Below the pieces are notes generated by a model. It did not search any database. It had not been told where the DNA came from and saw only the letters and a program-made list of their open reading frames with translations. Below, in pieces: positions 22,426 through 33,003 of a stretch of 64,000 bases of DNA (its first letter is position 1; every line of letters begins with the position of its first letter). Source of the stretch: Hymenochaete sp. R1 (Eukaryota; Basidiomycota; Agaricomycetes; Hymenochaetales; Hymenochaetaceae); the NCBI GenBank assembly GCA_019400425.1, contig JAFREE010000004.1, positions 62,001 through 126,000 of the forward strand, written 5' to 3'. The position numbers were made by a program, and so were the translations under genes.

Positions 22426-23768
22426 ATGTTGCCTTCAAATCCACGCGCAGGACGCAGCGCCTCAAGGCAGCCTCCGGCTCCAAGCCAACGCTCGAGATCA
22501 GCAAGCCGCCCCAGGGAGATTCCCAACAATTATACGAACGACAGAGTAGGAAGGGACATGCCTCCTGTGTCTCAATCCTCACATGCAGGCACTCTGCGTA
22601 CACAGCGTTCAATGAGCTCGATGCGCGCACCCTCCACCTTTCGCAGCCAGCGCGATCCATCGTCCCCCCCACCTGTTCCACGCATGCCACAAGGCAACAG
22701 GATGGTACGCTCCGTATATGGTAACGACGCACCTCCTTCACGCCCCCCTTCGTCGAACTCGTCCGCGTCGTCTGTCATGAGCTCGTCATCTGGCGGTTCG
22801 TTGCTCGATCGCATGCGGCAGCGCTATCCAGCGTCATCTTCGTCGCAGTCCAGCTTCGAGATAGAGCGTGACCCGGCTCCAGAAGTCGACAAAGGTCCCG
22901 TCAAAAGCAGCAGTGTAGAAGGTATGATTTTCTTTATGCTAGACAATAACGAATGCATGAGCTCATAACCGCACCAATTTTCTTTATTTTTAGTCACGAC
23001 GCATTCAGATTCGGTGTCGGCTGCCAACGACCTCACTTCATACGGGCAAGCCATCTGGAGCCGTGTTGCGACGGTTACCAGTAACTGGAACTGGTCTGGA
23101 TCATCAGATGGAAGCTCCCTTGTAGCCACTCGTGTGTTTTCATTCGTTTTATATTTATGACCAGAGTTTTACTTATGCGCTACGTAGTGACCAGCTCGAG
23201 CGACTCGGAAGTAACTCGCGCCCTCAAGACATATTATATCAAACAAGCGCGAGACCGTTCTGACTTGCCAGACTGGTTGTTTAATGAACGCGAAAGGATG
23301 GTTGATAAACCAACACAGCGAGGCGAATCGAGCGACGAGAGCTCGCAGAACGCATTGGCATATGAGCAATCCTCTAGAACCCGAGGACGAGGTTTACGAG
23401 ACATCTATGATACTGCAGCTGCATCAGCTCCCGCGGTTCGCGCTCGCGAGGATGAAAGGCCAATGATGTACGGCTCCGATGCGTCAGTGGGAGCGCCATC
23501 AAGAGCGACAAACCGGTTAAAGGCATTGAGGGATGCCAAACGACAGGCTGTCACTGCAGGCCGTGTTTCAGAATCGGATGGTCGTGGCTCTGTTCATGAG
23601 AATGCGAGCAACAGGTTTTCTAGCAGGAATGGGGCGGGTGCTGATGGGTATGATGGACAGTTTGATAAGACACCGTCGTCAAGAAGAAGTGGGAGAGAGA
23701 TTCGTGGACCGGAACAGCGGATGCCCCCTCCCCGTGTTGGGCTGCCAACCCATCCAAGAGGGCGTTGA
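22426..23768 (+). CDS. Mso1-type Sec1-binding secretion protein
   Basis: Exons 22426-22921, 22994-23131 and 23188-23768 encode 404 residues. A Ser/Arg/Pro-rich disordered N-terminus leads to SLLDRMRQRYPASSS. Then come YGQAIWSRVATVTSNWNWS and SEVTRALKTYYIKQARDRSD, followed by LPDWLFNERER. The order (a short Trp-containing helix, then a helix ending in LPxWLFxERER) is what I recall for fungal proteins with the Mso1 Sec1-binding domain. These act with Sec1 and Sec4 in tethering and fusion of secretory vesicles at the plasma membrane. The C-terminus is basic and ends in PPPRVGLPTHPRGR. The donor at 23131/23132 was chosen to join phase 1 with TGACCAGC. The start codon is the one giving MLPSNPRAG; an upstream in-frame ATG at 22396 lies in the pyrimidine-rich leader. 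The family call is from memory. Confidence 0.75.
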
Positions 23769-25037
23769 TGAGTCGACGAAATTTGTATGATGATCATTTT
23801 TCTTTTCATTTGCTAGTGGGTGCTCTAGGAGACGTGTACGAACTCGGTTCGATTCTATGACTTCCAGCCTCTATTCTTATTTGCCGGAGAATGTGTTTGT
23901 GGTTTGTCGACTATCTGGAACATTTGTACTCGCTATTGACTACAATTTCTATTGGTTACTTCTTTTGCACGCACAAATGACAAATGGTTGTATATGGAGA
24001 ACATCCAGAAACGTGAAGGATATTGGACAGGAACGAGACTATAAAGAAGCATAGCGACGGACGAAGGGAATGTTCCCACATGAAATGAAGTCGGCGGGAA
24101 AAGGTGGATAGAGCATCCGAGGCGCGTTGCCACTGGGCAGAAGGAAGACCGGACAGCCCGAAGACAGCCCCAGACGACACCAAGGCTAGCCGATACCCAA
24201 AGTAGCGGTATCGAATCGGTCAGGCAGCGAAGGCAAGACTTCGAAGAGAGCTAACGATGCGCTTGGATTGAGGGTAATGATCCAGACAAATCGTGAGTTT
24301 TATCTTTTATTTTTATTTTCAGTTGTAGCACCTGAGAAAATCATTACTTGACATATACACATCAATGATATCTGTTCAGGACAGTGAAAGGGTGAGATAA
24401 AAGAAAACGGGTAGAGGATGAGCCAATGGAAACCACAGAGGTACGGTGCTGGGATGGACGAATTGGAGGAAGATGCTGATCGCGGCCATGGTTGCGACCA
24501 GGCGCGGGTGTTCATGGCGACCATCCGTTCGCTTACCAACGGGGCGCTCTCTACTGCACTACTAAAACAGCCTCCATCCGACGCACTTCACTCTCTCCTT
24601 CTTTCCCCCCAGTCTCTCCTCCCTCCAACCTCTTCGTTCTTTCGTTCGTTCTTTCTTTTAAAACCTTTTTTTTGGCCTTTGAAGTCGAGCTAGGTTCTCG
24701 ACCTGCCACCCATTCTTTTCTTCGGGGTGAGTGCCTATTTCCGTCGTTTACCGTCAGAGGTGCATATACTCATTGGCTTCTACAGATCACTTGCTCTTTG
24801 ACAGACAGGCCGGCTACCTGACCCGCACTTCGTTTGCCTCTGCGAGGACTTGACAAAAGACGACATCCACACAACCACTTTTTCCCCCGCAACTTCTTTT
24901 CTGGATCAAACTTTGCTTCGTCCTCAGACATCCACACCTCGACGGTCATTTTTTCAGCCCTTCTTCGCTCACGCTTCAACGAAAACAACAAACTTTTATC
25001 TTTCCTTTTGAATTCGATTTCGAAATTTTGAACAATC
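23769..25037. other. Intergenic region and promoter of the cupredoxin gene
   Basis: No gene supported. The 3' flank of the Mso1-type gene runs to about 24050. From 24560 to 24680 the plus strand is a dense C/T tract with TTCG and TTTC repeats. The 300 nt before 25038 remain pyrimidine-rich, consistent with a strong fungal promoter and 5' UTR for the secreted protein. Short frames on both strands are not convincing. Confidence 0.5.
24571..24680 (+). promoter_or_regulatory. Pyrimidine-rich promoter tract upstream of the cupredoxin gene
   Basis: A long C/T-rich stretch with TTTCGTTCGTTCTTTC-like repeats, some 360-470 nt before the start codon. CT-rich blocks near transcription starts are typical of well-expressed genes in filamentous fungi. 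No experimental start site is known from the sequence. Confidence 0.4.
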
Positions 25038-26431
25038 ATGGTCAAATTCGCTGCGATCACTTCCATTGCCGCTCTCATCGCTGCTCAAGCAGTGTCCGCT
25101 CTTCCGCGTCCCGATAGCTCATCTGGAGAGGAAGTCGGCGTTTCCGCACCCGATGGTATTCCTATCACTAACACCAAGGAGCTTGCATCGTGAGTTTCTG
25201 CTCGTTCTCTTCAGAATATTGGTATCTGGTGCTAAATCCGTTCAGCCAATCTGCTGCTGAGGCAAAATCAAAGGACAGCGGTATGATGATGACGACCTCG
25301 TCTGCGATGGCTGAGACGACTATGATGGCTGAATCCAGCATGATGGAGGAGTCGACCATGATGATGGAGTCTTCATCTACTATGATGATGGAGTCATCTT
25401 CTACTATGATGATGGAATCGTCTTCTACTATGATGGCTGATTCCACTTCGATGGCAGAGTCGACCATGATGACCAGCATGGCGTATGGATCCGGCAGTTC
25501 GAACTGGGGTGGAAGCGGCTACAATGACTGTGTGCAGCAATGTATCGCGTCGTTCGGCAACCCGATGGCGACCTACTCTCCGAGCACCGCTTCTGCCTAC
25601 AGCAGCGCCGGCGACTCTTCCGGCACGGGTGTAACCCACACCGTCATCGTCGCCCCGACGCAAGGTGTCCTCCGTTACGTCCCCTTCGCGACCAACGCCT
25701 CCGTCGGCGACACCATCAAGTTCATGTGGAACGCCAACATGCACACCGTAACCAAGTCCTCCCAGCTCGAGCTCTGCAACAAGACCTCCGACTCGCCCTT
25801 CACCTCCGGCGTCCAGAACCAATCCTTCGTCTTCACCCAGACCGTCAACACCACCGACCCGACGTTCTTCTACTGCGGCGTCCCCACCCACTGTCAGAAG
25901 GGCATGTTCGGAATCATCAACCCGCCCAACGCCGCCGTCGGCTCCGGCACGTCCATGGGTGAGATGATGCCCGCCATCTCCGCCAACGACTCTAACGTCG
26001 CCGCCTGGTCGGCGTACACCGCGAACATGACCTCGGGCAACGCCAAAGCGGCCGCGTGGGGCGCCTCCATGGACGTCTCGGGCATGCCCAACTGGGCACA
26101 GAGCGCCATGGCGGAGAACGTCATGTACATGCGCACGTTCCTCGCCGCGAACCCGGACGTGCAGAAGGAGGACGGCTCCGTCGATTTGGGCGCGTCGGGC
26201 GCGCCGTTGATGGTCCCGCAGGATTTAAACGTGGCGTTGGCGGCGTCGGGGAGCGCGTCTTCGGCGGTACCGGCGGCGACGAGCGCTGCGGGGAGTGGCG
26301 GCGCGTCTGGGTCTGGGTCGGCGGCAGGTGCGCAGGGCTCTGCGTCGTCGACGAGCGGAGCGCGGGGTCTCGCTGCTTCGTCCGTCCTCGCGGGTGCTGT
26401 TGCCTTCGGTGCAGCCTTCTTCGCACTCTGA
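25038..26431 (+). CDS. Secreted, probably GPI-anchored cupredoxin (plastocyanin-like) with Met-rich N-terminal region
   Basis: Exons 25038-25189 and 25246-26431 encode 445 residues. A signal peptide (MVKFAAITSIAALIAAQAVSA) is followed by a Met/Ser/Glu/Thr-rich stretch of about 75 residues with three exact-length MMMESSST-type units. A cupredoxin fold then runs from THTVIVAPTQGVLRYVPFAT to GMFGIINPP. All four type-1 copper ligands can be placed: His in WNANMHTVTK and the C-x4-H-x4-M set in FYCGVPTHCQKGM. After an Ala/Asn-rich domain the protein ends in a Ser/Gly/Ala linker and a hydrophobic tail (SSVLAGAVAFGAAFFAL) preceded by small residues, as in GPI-anchor signals. Fungal proteins of this type sit on the cell surface; blue-copper electron transfer or copper binding is inferred, not shown. 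Coding GC is higher from 25600 to 26400 than in the neighbours, suggesting high expression. Confidence 0.9.
25358..25429 (+). repeat. Three 24-nt tandem units encoding MMMESSST
   Basis: Units begin at 25358, 25382 and 25406, each ATGATGATGGA followed by Ser codons and ACT. They differ only at third positions (GAG/GAA, TCT/TCA/TCG), so the amino-acid repeat is kept while the DNA has drifted. Degenerate ATGATG-containing units flank the block on both sides. Confidence 0.9.
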
Positions 26432-28706
26432 AACGAGTTCGGGACCTTTTTTTCTGCGATCGCCACCTTCCTCTTCATACCTCCTCTCCCCCTTCACTGG
26501 CAGTAGTACATAGAGACGGACAATTGTTTTCTTACATTCGCATGCGGACTTATAACTTTTGACTTTCAACCCTCCCGATTGTTCTCTTCCGTTTCGTTTC
26601 GTTTTCGTCTTCAAACTTGCTTATCCCCAAAGATAATGATGTTTTCTTGCTCTTGCTCTTGCTCTTCGCCAGCAATGGATGAGAGTAGCGCATTCAGCGT
26701 GTAGCCCCTCTTGAGCTGAAATGATACCGTTTCGCCCTCAGACTCCTCCCCTTTTTATTTCGTTTGTCTCAGGCTCGTTTCTCATGGACCTTGCTTCGTT
26801 CTGATCTTTATTGACTTTGCGGTTTTACTTTAAAATAACTTCTACCTCTCAGTTCAGTTGCCCCCTCAGGTGCTTCCCCCACCTCCCTTTCATTTGTTCG
26901 TCCTTTCGTCCCCCACAGAGGCAGAGGGTTGTCTACTAGTACATACCTTTTTCACTACTAGCAACGCAGAGAACGAATGTTGTGTGAAATCAGAATCCCA
27001 AATCCCGATTCGCGTCTGACCGAAGGAATGGACAGTAAGTAACCATGATTGTGCCAGTACTAGTACTACAACTCAGTAACAACTGTACACTGGCAGGAGT
27101 GAAGAACGACCCCGCTGCTCGCTGCGCTGCGCCGCAGATTCCACTGGCACATCCAGTCAAGTCAAGTCGTGGGGGTTTTATTTTTTTTATTTTTACAATC
27201 GCCTTTCAGCCGTGCCATGACCTCCAACTTGAAAATCCCCAGTCCGAGTCCGAGTGCGAGTCTGGATTCCCAACACCCATGCCGTCGCGCCGGCGTGTCT
27301 TACCTTAATCTAATCTTATCTAATCTAAGAGGAGTCCGGGGCCCGTGTTGCATGTCTCATGTCTCGGAGTCAACTGAAGTCTCATGAAAGCGTTTTCTTC
27401 CGAGTCGTCGTTTCGTTTCGTTACGTGACTCGGACGTGAGGCGATAGACGAAAGACGAAAGACGAAAGACGAGACGAGATGAGAGATGATGAGATTTGTG
27501 ATACACGAGGTTTGAGATACATTGACATTCAAGTTGGGATAGAGATAGGGGACGGAGACAAACACGCACAAAAAAGAACACGAACTTGGAACGCGAACGA
27601 TGCAAAATGCAAATGCAGACGAAGGAGACAAAACGCCAGGCATGGACACGGATATGTGAGACTTGAGCTGTCATGCGTTTTGTACACAAACCGAAACAAA
27701 GGAAGGAAGAAAATGCGAATGCGAATGCAAGAAGAGAGGAAAAGAGTATGGAAAGTACGTATACAGGCTGAGTGACAGTGTGCGTAATATTGCATAATAG
27801 AAAACGGATGAGTTGAGGGTGAGTGAACATCGGAAGATGAGTAGATATCGAAAGATGAAGATGGAGTGGGATGGGTTCCAGTTTCAGTTCGTACGAGTGA
27901 GATGAGAAGAAGGGACGAGGAGGTCAGGGACTAGTACTGGATCGTCAATAGTGGTGATCTTTTCGCGCGTGTACGTGAAGGAGGCACTCTGGGGGAGGGG
28001 GGAGGAGCACAAAGCGCAGATGGAAAGGAAACTACCGATGGGTCGACGATTGGGATTGCTATTTTGAGCATGGGTCCATTAATATTCTCAGTTTCTGACT
28101 GTTCGAAGGGTTGAAGGATTGGGAAGTCGAATCGCCATTTCGAAACCGACCAGCTCTTTTTTTTTAACATTCGTTCCTGATCTTTTTTTGGAAGGGGGGG
28201 AAGATCGATGAAAGTCGTGCCGTCCCTCCCCTTCCTTTCTCCCTCCTTTCGGTCAACGTTCTTCCCAAAGTCGTTTTCGTTAATTAAACCGTCGTCGATG
28301 TCATCGCTCTTCCTTCTAGGGCACGGGGGCACGGGGACACGGGGCGCAGGGCTAGCCTGGCCTCTCTCCTATGTGCGTGCATCGTATGTGTGTGTACTGG
28401 TATCTTCGAGGCGTCCCCTGGCCCCTAGCGATAACCGTCCCGAACACCCGATTCAAAAGTTCCCGAAAACTACTACCTAGAAACACCCAACCAATCCAGT
28501 CAGTTTTCGTTTATTAAAAAAGGATCCTCCCCCTCCCCTCCCCATCGCGATGACGCACGCACGTTCCCCAACTCAATGACAGATATAGCGGATCAAATCA
28601 ACACACCTTCAAATGCCACCAAAATGACCAAAAAGAAGAATCGACTCAGGACGACGACGTCACCCCCAACGCTACTACGACCGAATGACCAAATGACCGA
28701 GTGAAA
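26432..28706. other. Intergenic region with simple repeats
   Basis: No supportable gene. The first 200 nt are the 3' flank of the cupredoxin gene. Simple repeats include CTTGCTCTTGCTCTTGCTC near 26648 and a GAAAGAC array at about 27448-27472. There is also a repeated CGAATGCG motif near 27715 and a GT-rich to purine-rich transition around 27830-27920. A minus-strand frame at 27931-28332 has no recognisable features. Near 28160-28200 are runs of T and G. Confidence 0.45.
27448..27475. repeat. GAAAGAC heptamer tandem repeat
   Basis: Three consecutive GAAAGAC units (preceded by a partial copy) that run into GAGAC units. Non-coding simple repeat. Confidence 0.7.
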
Positions 28707-29600
28707 TCACGACCGCGACACGGACGTCGACATGCCTCCTGCAGGCTGGCGTCCCACCCCAGAACCAGAACCGGCACTGCCAATGACACCAGCGTGAGCG
28801 TGGACGTGGACGTGAGGGCGTGCGGTACGTGACGTAGGCATCACGACAGCTGCGTGCGTTTGGGTCTGGGTCTGGGTTTGGTGTCGTCCGGGGATGACGA
28901 CTGACGTCGACCTCGGGCGACCTGTGTTCTTTTCGGAGGTGCTGGTGCTGGAGATTGAGCCTGTGTTGTGGGTGGCGGTTCCGCCCGTGTATGGAGCGTT
29001 GCTGCCACTGCTGAGGTACGCTGCCGCCGAAGCAGACGTATGATAAGCCGGCGGCGCACTCACACTCGCACTCATCCCCATCCCCGACCCACTACCCGAT
29101 TGAAAGCTAACCTCCTGCGGTACCGTATCCCTCAACCAATAATCCTCCTCCTCTCTCGGGGACGCGCGCAGGCCCGCTTGCGGGCGACGGAAGATGGACG
29201 TCGGGGAGAGGTGCGGGGAGTTGATGAGCGTGGGTGGGACGGGGATGTGGAGGGCGCCGGGGCCTGCGCGGTGCAGATGGGAGGGTCGGCGCAGGATGGA
29301 GGGGTTGGGGTGGGGTGTGACTCCGACTGTAGCGGCGACGGCGGAGGAGGAGGCGGAAGAGGAAGAAGAGGAAGATGAGCCAGACATTGTTGAGAGGGAT
29401 GGTCGGCTTGAGGGTGAGGACGAGGAAGACGAAGAGGTAGACGGGGTTGAGTTTGAGTTTGAGTTTGTTTGAGATGTAGTAGTGGACGTGGATGAGGATG
29501 AGGAGGAATGGGAGAAGTAGCTTGAGTGATTAGGTTGAGAGGAAGGAGGGGGCGAGGGTTTATGAATGGTAGAGGGAGGTCTCGGATCGGCGGGGGTCAT
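28707..29600 (-). CDS. Unrecognised Ser/Thr-rich protein
   Basis: A single open frame of 297 residues starting MTPADPRPPSTIHKP. I do not recognise a named family. The first 90 residues are almost entirely Ser, Thr, Asn and Pro. A better-ordered centre reads SILRRPSHLHRAGPGALHIP, SPTSIFRRPQAGLR and EEDYWLRDTVPQE; the last is the kind of compact motif that is conserved in orthologues of such proteins. The C-terminus has a QTQTQT run from GGGTCT repeats and a His/Val alternation (HVHVHAHAG). No signal peptide or membrane helix is visible. GC is high and the frame is long relative to the flanks, supporting a real gene, but homology has not been tested. It lies 360 nt downstream of the UBE2J gene on the same strand. 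Confidence 0.55.
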   Translation of the reverse strand: MTPADPRPPSTIHKPSPPPSSQPNHSSYFSHSSSSSSTSTTTSQTNSNSNSTPSTSSSSSSSPSSRPSLSTMSGSSSSSSSSASSSAVAATVGVTPHPNPSILRRPSHLHRAGPGALHIPVPPTLINSPHLSPTSIFRRPQAGLRASPREEEDYWLRDTVPQEVSFQSGSGSGMGMSASVSAPPAYHTSASAAAYLSSGSNAPYTGGTATHNTGSISSTSTSEKNTGRPRSTSVVIPGRHQTQTQTQTHAAVVMPTSRTARPHVHVHAHAGVIGSAGSGSGVGRQPAGGMSTSVSRS

Positions 29601-29960
29601 GTTCAGTCCGAGACTTTGAGATTTGAGAAGAAGGTATTTAGTATTAGTATTGGTATTGAGAAAGTGAATGAGACAGGTCGGAATGGCGGAGACGGGTTGA
29701 GCGGAAGAGGTGAGGTTGACAGAAGAGACCGAGACGAGAATAGACGGGGAAGAAGAGAGTAGTAGAGTGTATAGGCGAGCAGAGGTAGAGAAGTGAGACG
29801 TGTCTCTGTCTGAGGGTTGATTTCTAATTTGTACCGCAGCTCAATCTGATGATGAGTATGCTCGATGACTAACTCTCCCTCTCCCTCTTTGACCCAAAAT
29901 ACATAAAAATTATCTACAATTATAATACACCTCCCCTCCAGTCCATCACTTCATCATTCA
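29601..29960. other. Spacer between two minus-strand genes
   Basis: The 360 nt hold the 3' flank of the UBE2J gene (AT-rich near 29890-29930) and the probable promoter of the Ser-rich gene, which is C/T-rich on the minus strand at 29600-29800. Nothing else seen. Confidence 0.45.
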
Positions 29961-31767
29961 TCAAAGGAACTTTCTGCTCACAAGTGCCGCCACGAGCACA
30001 AGCAACACCGAAATACTCGCATCCAATATCAACGGAGGCCGCTTACTACCACTACTACCCCTTGCCCCCGTCCTGCTCACCCTCCGCGTCGACGCAGTCA
30101 CAACTTCCACAGATTCCATCCGCCCAACCTCACCCACACCCTCACCCTCTCCTTCCCGCGCAAATGTCCGTCTATCCTCCGTCGTAGAACCACCTTCGTC
30201 CCCTCCAACCCCTGTCGACCTGTTCCCACCACGTATTTCAAGGTCCGCGCTTGTGTCCGAATGCAGATGCGGATGCGGGTGCGGGTGACTCACACTCTCG
30301 TACAGGGAACCAGCTGCTACTGCTGCGACTGTATTGGATGATTCAGCCTTCCCCTCAGCTGACGTGTCCTTCTCCTCCTCCGGCTTCCCGCTCTCAGTCC
30401 CCGTGCCTTCCATTTCCGTTTCTGCCGCACACCTTATTTCACCTCGCCGTTCTTGCTCGTGACGTTGACGTTGGTCATCGTCGCCGTCGTCGACACCCCC
30501 AGGGGAAGGTCCGTCGACCAGCAATTCACGATTCGGAACCTTGCAATGCGGACACACCCAGTCTCGTGACCTACACCCGTTCCGTCCCGGACACATTAAA
30601 ACCAAAGAGTCGAATCAAATGTGTCAGTCAGATGAAGAATATGAAACAGACCATATTAATAGACATAGACATGGACAGAAGGGGGGGGGGGGTGTATCAG
30701 AAAGAAGTGAGACAAGGACGAGACGAGACGAGACGTACAGTTTAGCAAGCCTTTTGCGTTCAGAAGCCGGTGCCTCTAGTGAGCCCACTCCCACAGCCGC
30801 CTGTCCTTTGAGCGGGAAGAAGCCCTGCAAGCCGATGATAGCTGCGAAGGGTCCGAGTCATAAGATCCAACTCGAACTACGATTCGGTCAGTCAAAACTG
30901 GATTCGGACATACCTGTCCGAACGCCCCATGCCGGCTGCCAGAGTTCTTCGTGATCTAAGTTTAGAGTCGTGAAGTGGGTGTGATGTGATTAGAATTGAG
31001 GTGGCGGACTCGGACCCATACAAAAAGAGAGAGGGAGACACATGTGAACGACTCACAGTTCGTGAAGCTGATACACAGCTACCAAAAAAAAGAACAGGGG
31101 GGGGGGGGGGGTAGAGAATAGAATAATCTATATCAGCCCTCTTCTCTTCTCTTCTCTTACGCGCACCAAATCGCAAAATTGAAACGCAGCGTACCTTCGT
31201 ATTCGTCTCGAACCTCCCGCTCGGCGTGAGCATCATCAGACTCGGAGGTCTAAACGGGTACTCCGCCGGGAGCACGATCCGGAAATGGTACAGCCCGCCT
31301 TCGAACTCGGTCTCGGGCGCCCCGCGGAGCGTGCAGTGCCATTCCTAGTAACGACGACGACGACCACCGATCGTTAGTCATGATGCTTGTAAGTATCCAA
31401 ATCTCATCTCGGGGTTACGTCGAATTGAAACGAATCGGACTTACGAAAAGGTCGTCCTATGAGAAACAGGTGGTGGATTAAGCAAATGTATCACTATTAC
31501 TCGTACCGATGCACGATAATCGAGACGAGTGACGAGAAAACGTACCTCCAACGGACCAGCCGTGTATTCCGTAGACGGGTCATTAGAAAGCTCGTTCGCC
31601 TCCTGCATGATACGCTTGATAGCTACACACGCCATATCCACCCACACGACCCAAAAAAGAAAGAAAGAAAAAGAGTCAGCCTCGTTCGGCCAGAGTCGTA
31701 GGTGGGTTTATCAACACCACACGCACGCACCGGAGTTGTTCTTATTGAAAGACGACTTGGTCGCCAT
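29961..31767 (-). CDS. UBE2J-type ubiquitin-conjugating enzyme E2, tail-anchored to the ER
   Basis: Eight exons: 31767-31731, 31622-31546, 31456-31445, 31344-31195, 31078-31057, 30955-30914, 30841-30739 and 30570-29961. They give 350 residues. The UBC fold reads IKRIMQEANELSNDPSTEY, FEWHCTLRGAPETEFEGGLY, LPAEYPFRPPSLMMLTPSGR and then LCISFTNYHEELWQPAWG. The catalytic Cys is in LCIS, and TPSGRF replaces the usual HPN, as in the UBE2J/Ubc6 class. GFFPLKGQAAVGVGSLEAP plus SRDWVCPHC look closer to UBE2J1 (Ubc6e) than to Ubc6. After a disordered acidic linker the protein ends in a hydrophobic tail (ISVLLVLVAALVSRKFL), a tail anchor for ER-associated degradation. The 12-nt and 22-nt exons are required by frame. 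Two introns contain poly-C runs on the coding strand. Confidence 0.9.
30681..30692. repeat. Run of 12 G (C on the coding strand) inside an intron
   Basis: Homopolymer in the last intron of the UBE2J-type gene (30571-30738). Prone to slippage and sequencing error. Confidence 0.9.
31097..31111. repeat. Run of 15 G (C on the coding strand) next to a 3' splice site
   Basis: On the minus strand this is C15 ending 17 nt before the acceptor AG (31080-31079) of the 22-nt exon with the catalytic Cys. It forms part of the polypyrimidine tract. Confidence 0.9.
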
Positions 31768-32153
31768 CTTTCCTTTTCCCTCGTTCACGCTCTAGGCGTC
31801 GCACTTGCACTTGCACCTAACTTTTTGTGTTATGTGCTATAAAGCTCTAACGAAAGTGAAAGTGAAGTGGATTGAGTGGGTTGGGGAAGAGGGAATGAGA
31901 ATGGTGGTGAGCTGTATGAAACCTGTGCGAATCGGCATTTGGGAGAGGATGATGTGGGATGTGGCGGAAACGTGGCTCCTTTCACGTGACCCTCGTACAT
32001 CATAAATATCCTATTAGAGAGATTTCCCCGACGATCTTCCCTCTTTTCCGGACTTTCAGCACTGCAGCAAACTCCAGACTAGCAGTGACCAGTGACTTCA
32101 CTTCGTAGCACCGTCGTTCTGAGGTCGAATAACGACGACGCTGCAGCTGACCC
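31768..32153. promoter_or_regulatory. Shared divergent upstream region: UBE2J and mS37 genes, with a TCACGTGA box
   Basis: 386 nt between the two starts. A palindromic TCACGTGA at 31982-31989 matches the yeast Cbf1-type E-box (RTCACRTG), which is often found at respiration and sulfur genes. It lies about 165 nt before the mS37 start. The match is seen; its use in this fungus is inference. Confidence 0.45.
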
Positions 32154-32632
32154 ATGCACATCAAGAAGCTCAAGGTCCGCAAGGGACGAGGTACGTGCCG
32201 GGAAACCTTACTCTTCACCACTCCCAGCCCCAAATCAAACGCTAATGTCATTTCTTTCTCGTGTCGTATTCTCGTGTCGTGTCGCGTTTCCGCGTCCCCG
32301 TGTCCCGTGTCAAACAGCGGGCTACCAAACACCCTGCGCAGCAGAGACCGTCGCCATGCTCAGCTGCTGGGCAACCTCGAAAGACATCCACAACACCAGC
32401 GCCTGCGCCGCTTCGGCACAGGCTCTTGCGGATTGCATGCGGTCCAGTGTACGTTTTGTCGTTCCATTTTTTTTGTGTATGTGTGATTGTCTCGTGCGCT
32501 TTCTGACGCTCGCGTTTTTTTGTTGCTGTTGGTGCTGTCGTTGTTGTTCTTGAGCAGTCTATAGCTGGAGGGAAGGGGAAGCAGTCGACGATTAATTACC
32601 ATTTGGCACGGTTGCAGAAGGTTCTCAAGTAG
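32154..32632 (+). CDS. MRP10: Mitochondrial small-ribosomal-subunit protein mS37 (Mrp10), CHCH protein
   Basis: Exons 32154-32190, 32318-32448 and 32558-32632 encode 80 residues. The start MHIKKLKVRKGRG is basic. The core has a twin CX9C motif: CAAETVAMLSC and CAASAQALADC, separated by a short loop. This is the coiled-coil-helix-coiled-coil-helix fold oxidised by the Mia40 pathway. The tail IAGGKGKQSTINYHLARLQK is typical of Mrp10. The protein is part of the mitoribosomal small subunit. The length (80 residues) fits the family, and all three exons join in phase. It is divergent from the UBE2J gene and convergent with APC5. Confidence 0.88.
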
Positions 32633-33003
32633 ATCGGCCTCCTCGTTCTCCCCTAAAAAAAAATGCGCCACCGTATAGCCGTATACTTTTCTGGGATACG
32701 TCCTCTTATCACAATAAACGGATTTCTGGATCCCAGGACTGAGTTTGGATTTGGACGACCGGGTGTTTTCCAGTTAGATGTCTAGATGTCTGAATAGCCT
32801 AGCCTTCACAGAGTGAGGCGGCCCGTAGTTACGAGATTACATTTCATTGGCATGTACTTTTCATATAAATCCCATTAATAACACGACACGCATTCTCTAT
32901 ATAATCTCCTTATCGTATCGCGTGAGGAATCTTGTGGAATAACCAAGGGTGGGGGTCGAGATTCCCCCAAATCCGAGAGCAACATCCAGGATGAATGGCA
33001 GTA
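32633..33003. other. Convergent 3' flanks of mS37 and APC5
   Basis: 371 nt between two stop codons. AT-rich around 32860-32900. Nothing else supportable. Confidence 0.45.

Noticed and set aside
25394..26478. Long minus-strand frames opposite the cupredoxin gene
   Set aside because: They are shadows of the GC-rich, repeat-bearing sense frame, which alone carries a signal peptide and the copper ligands.
28841..29472. Plus-strand frames opposite the Ser-rich gene
   Set aside because: Gly/Arg/Glu-rich antisense shadows of Ser codon runs; no start context or motif.
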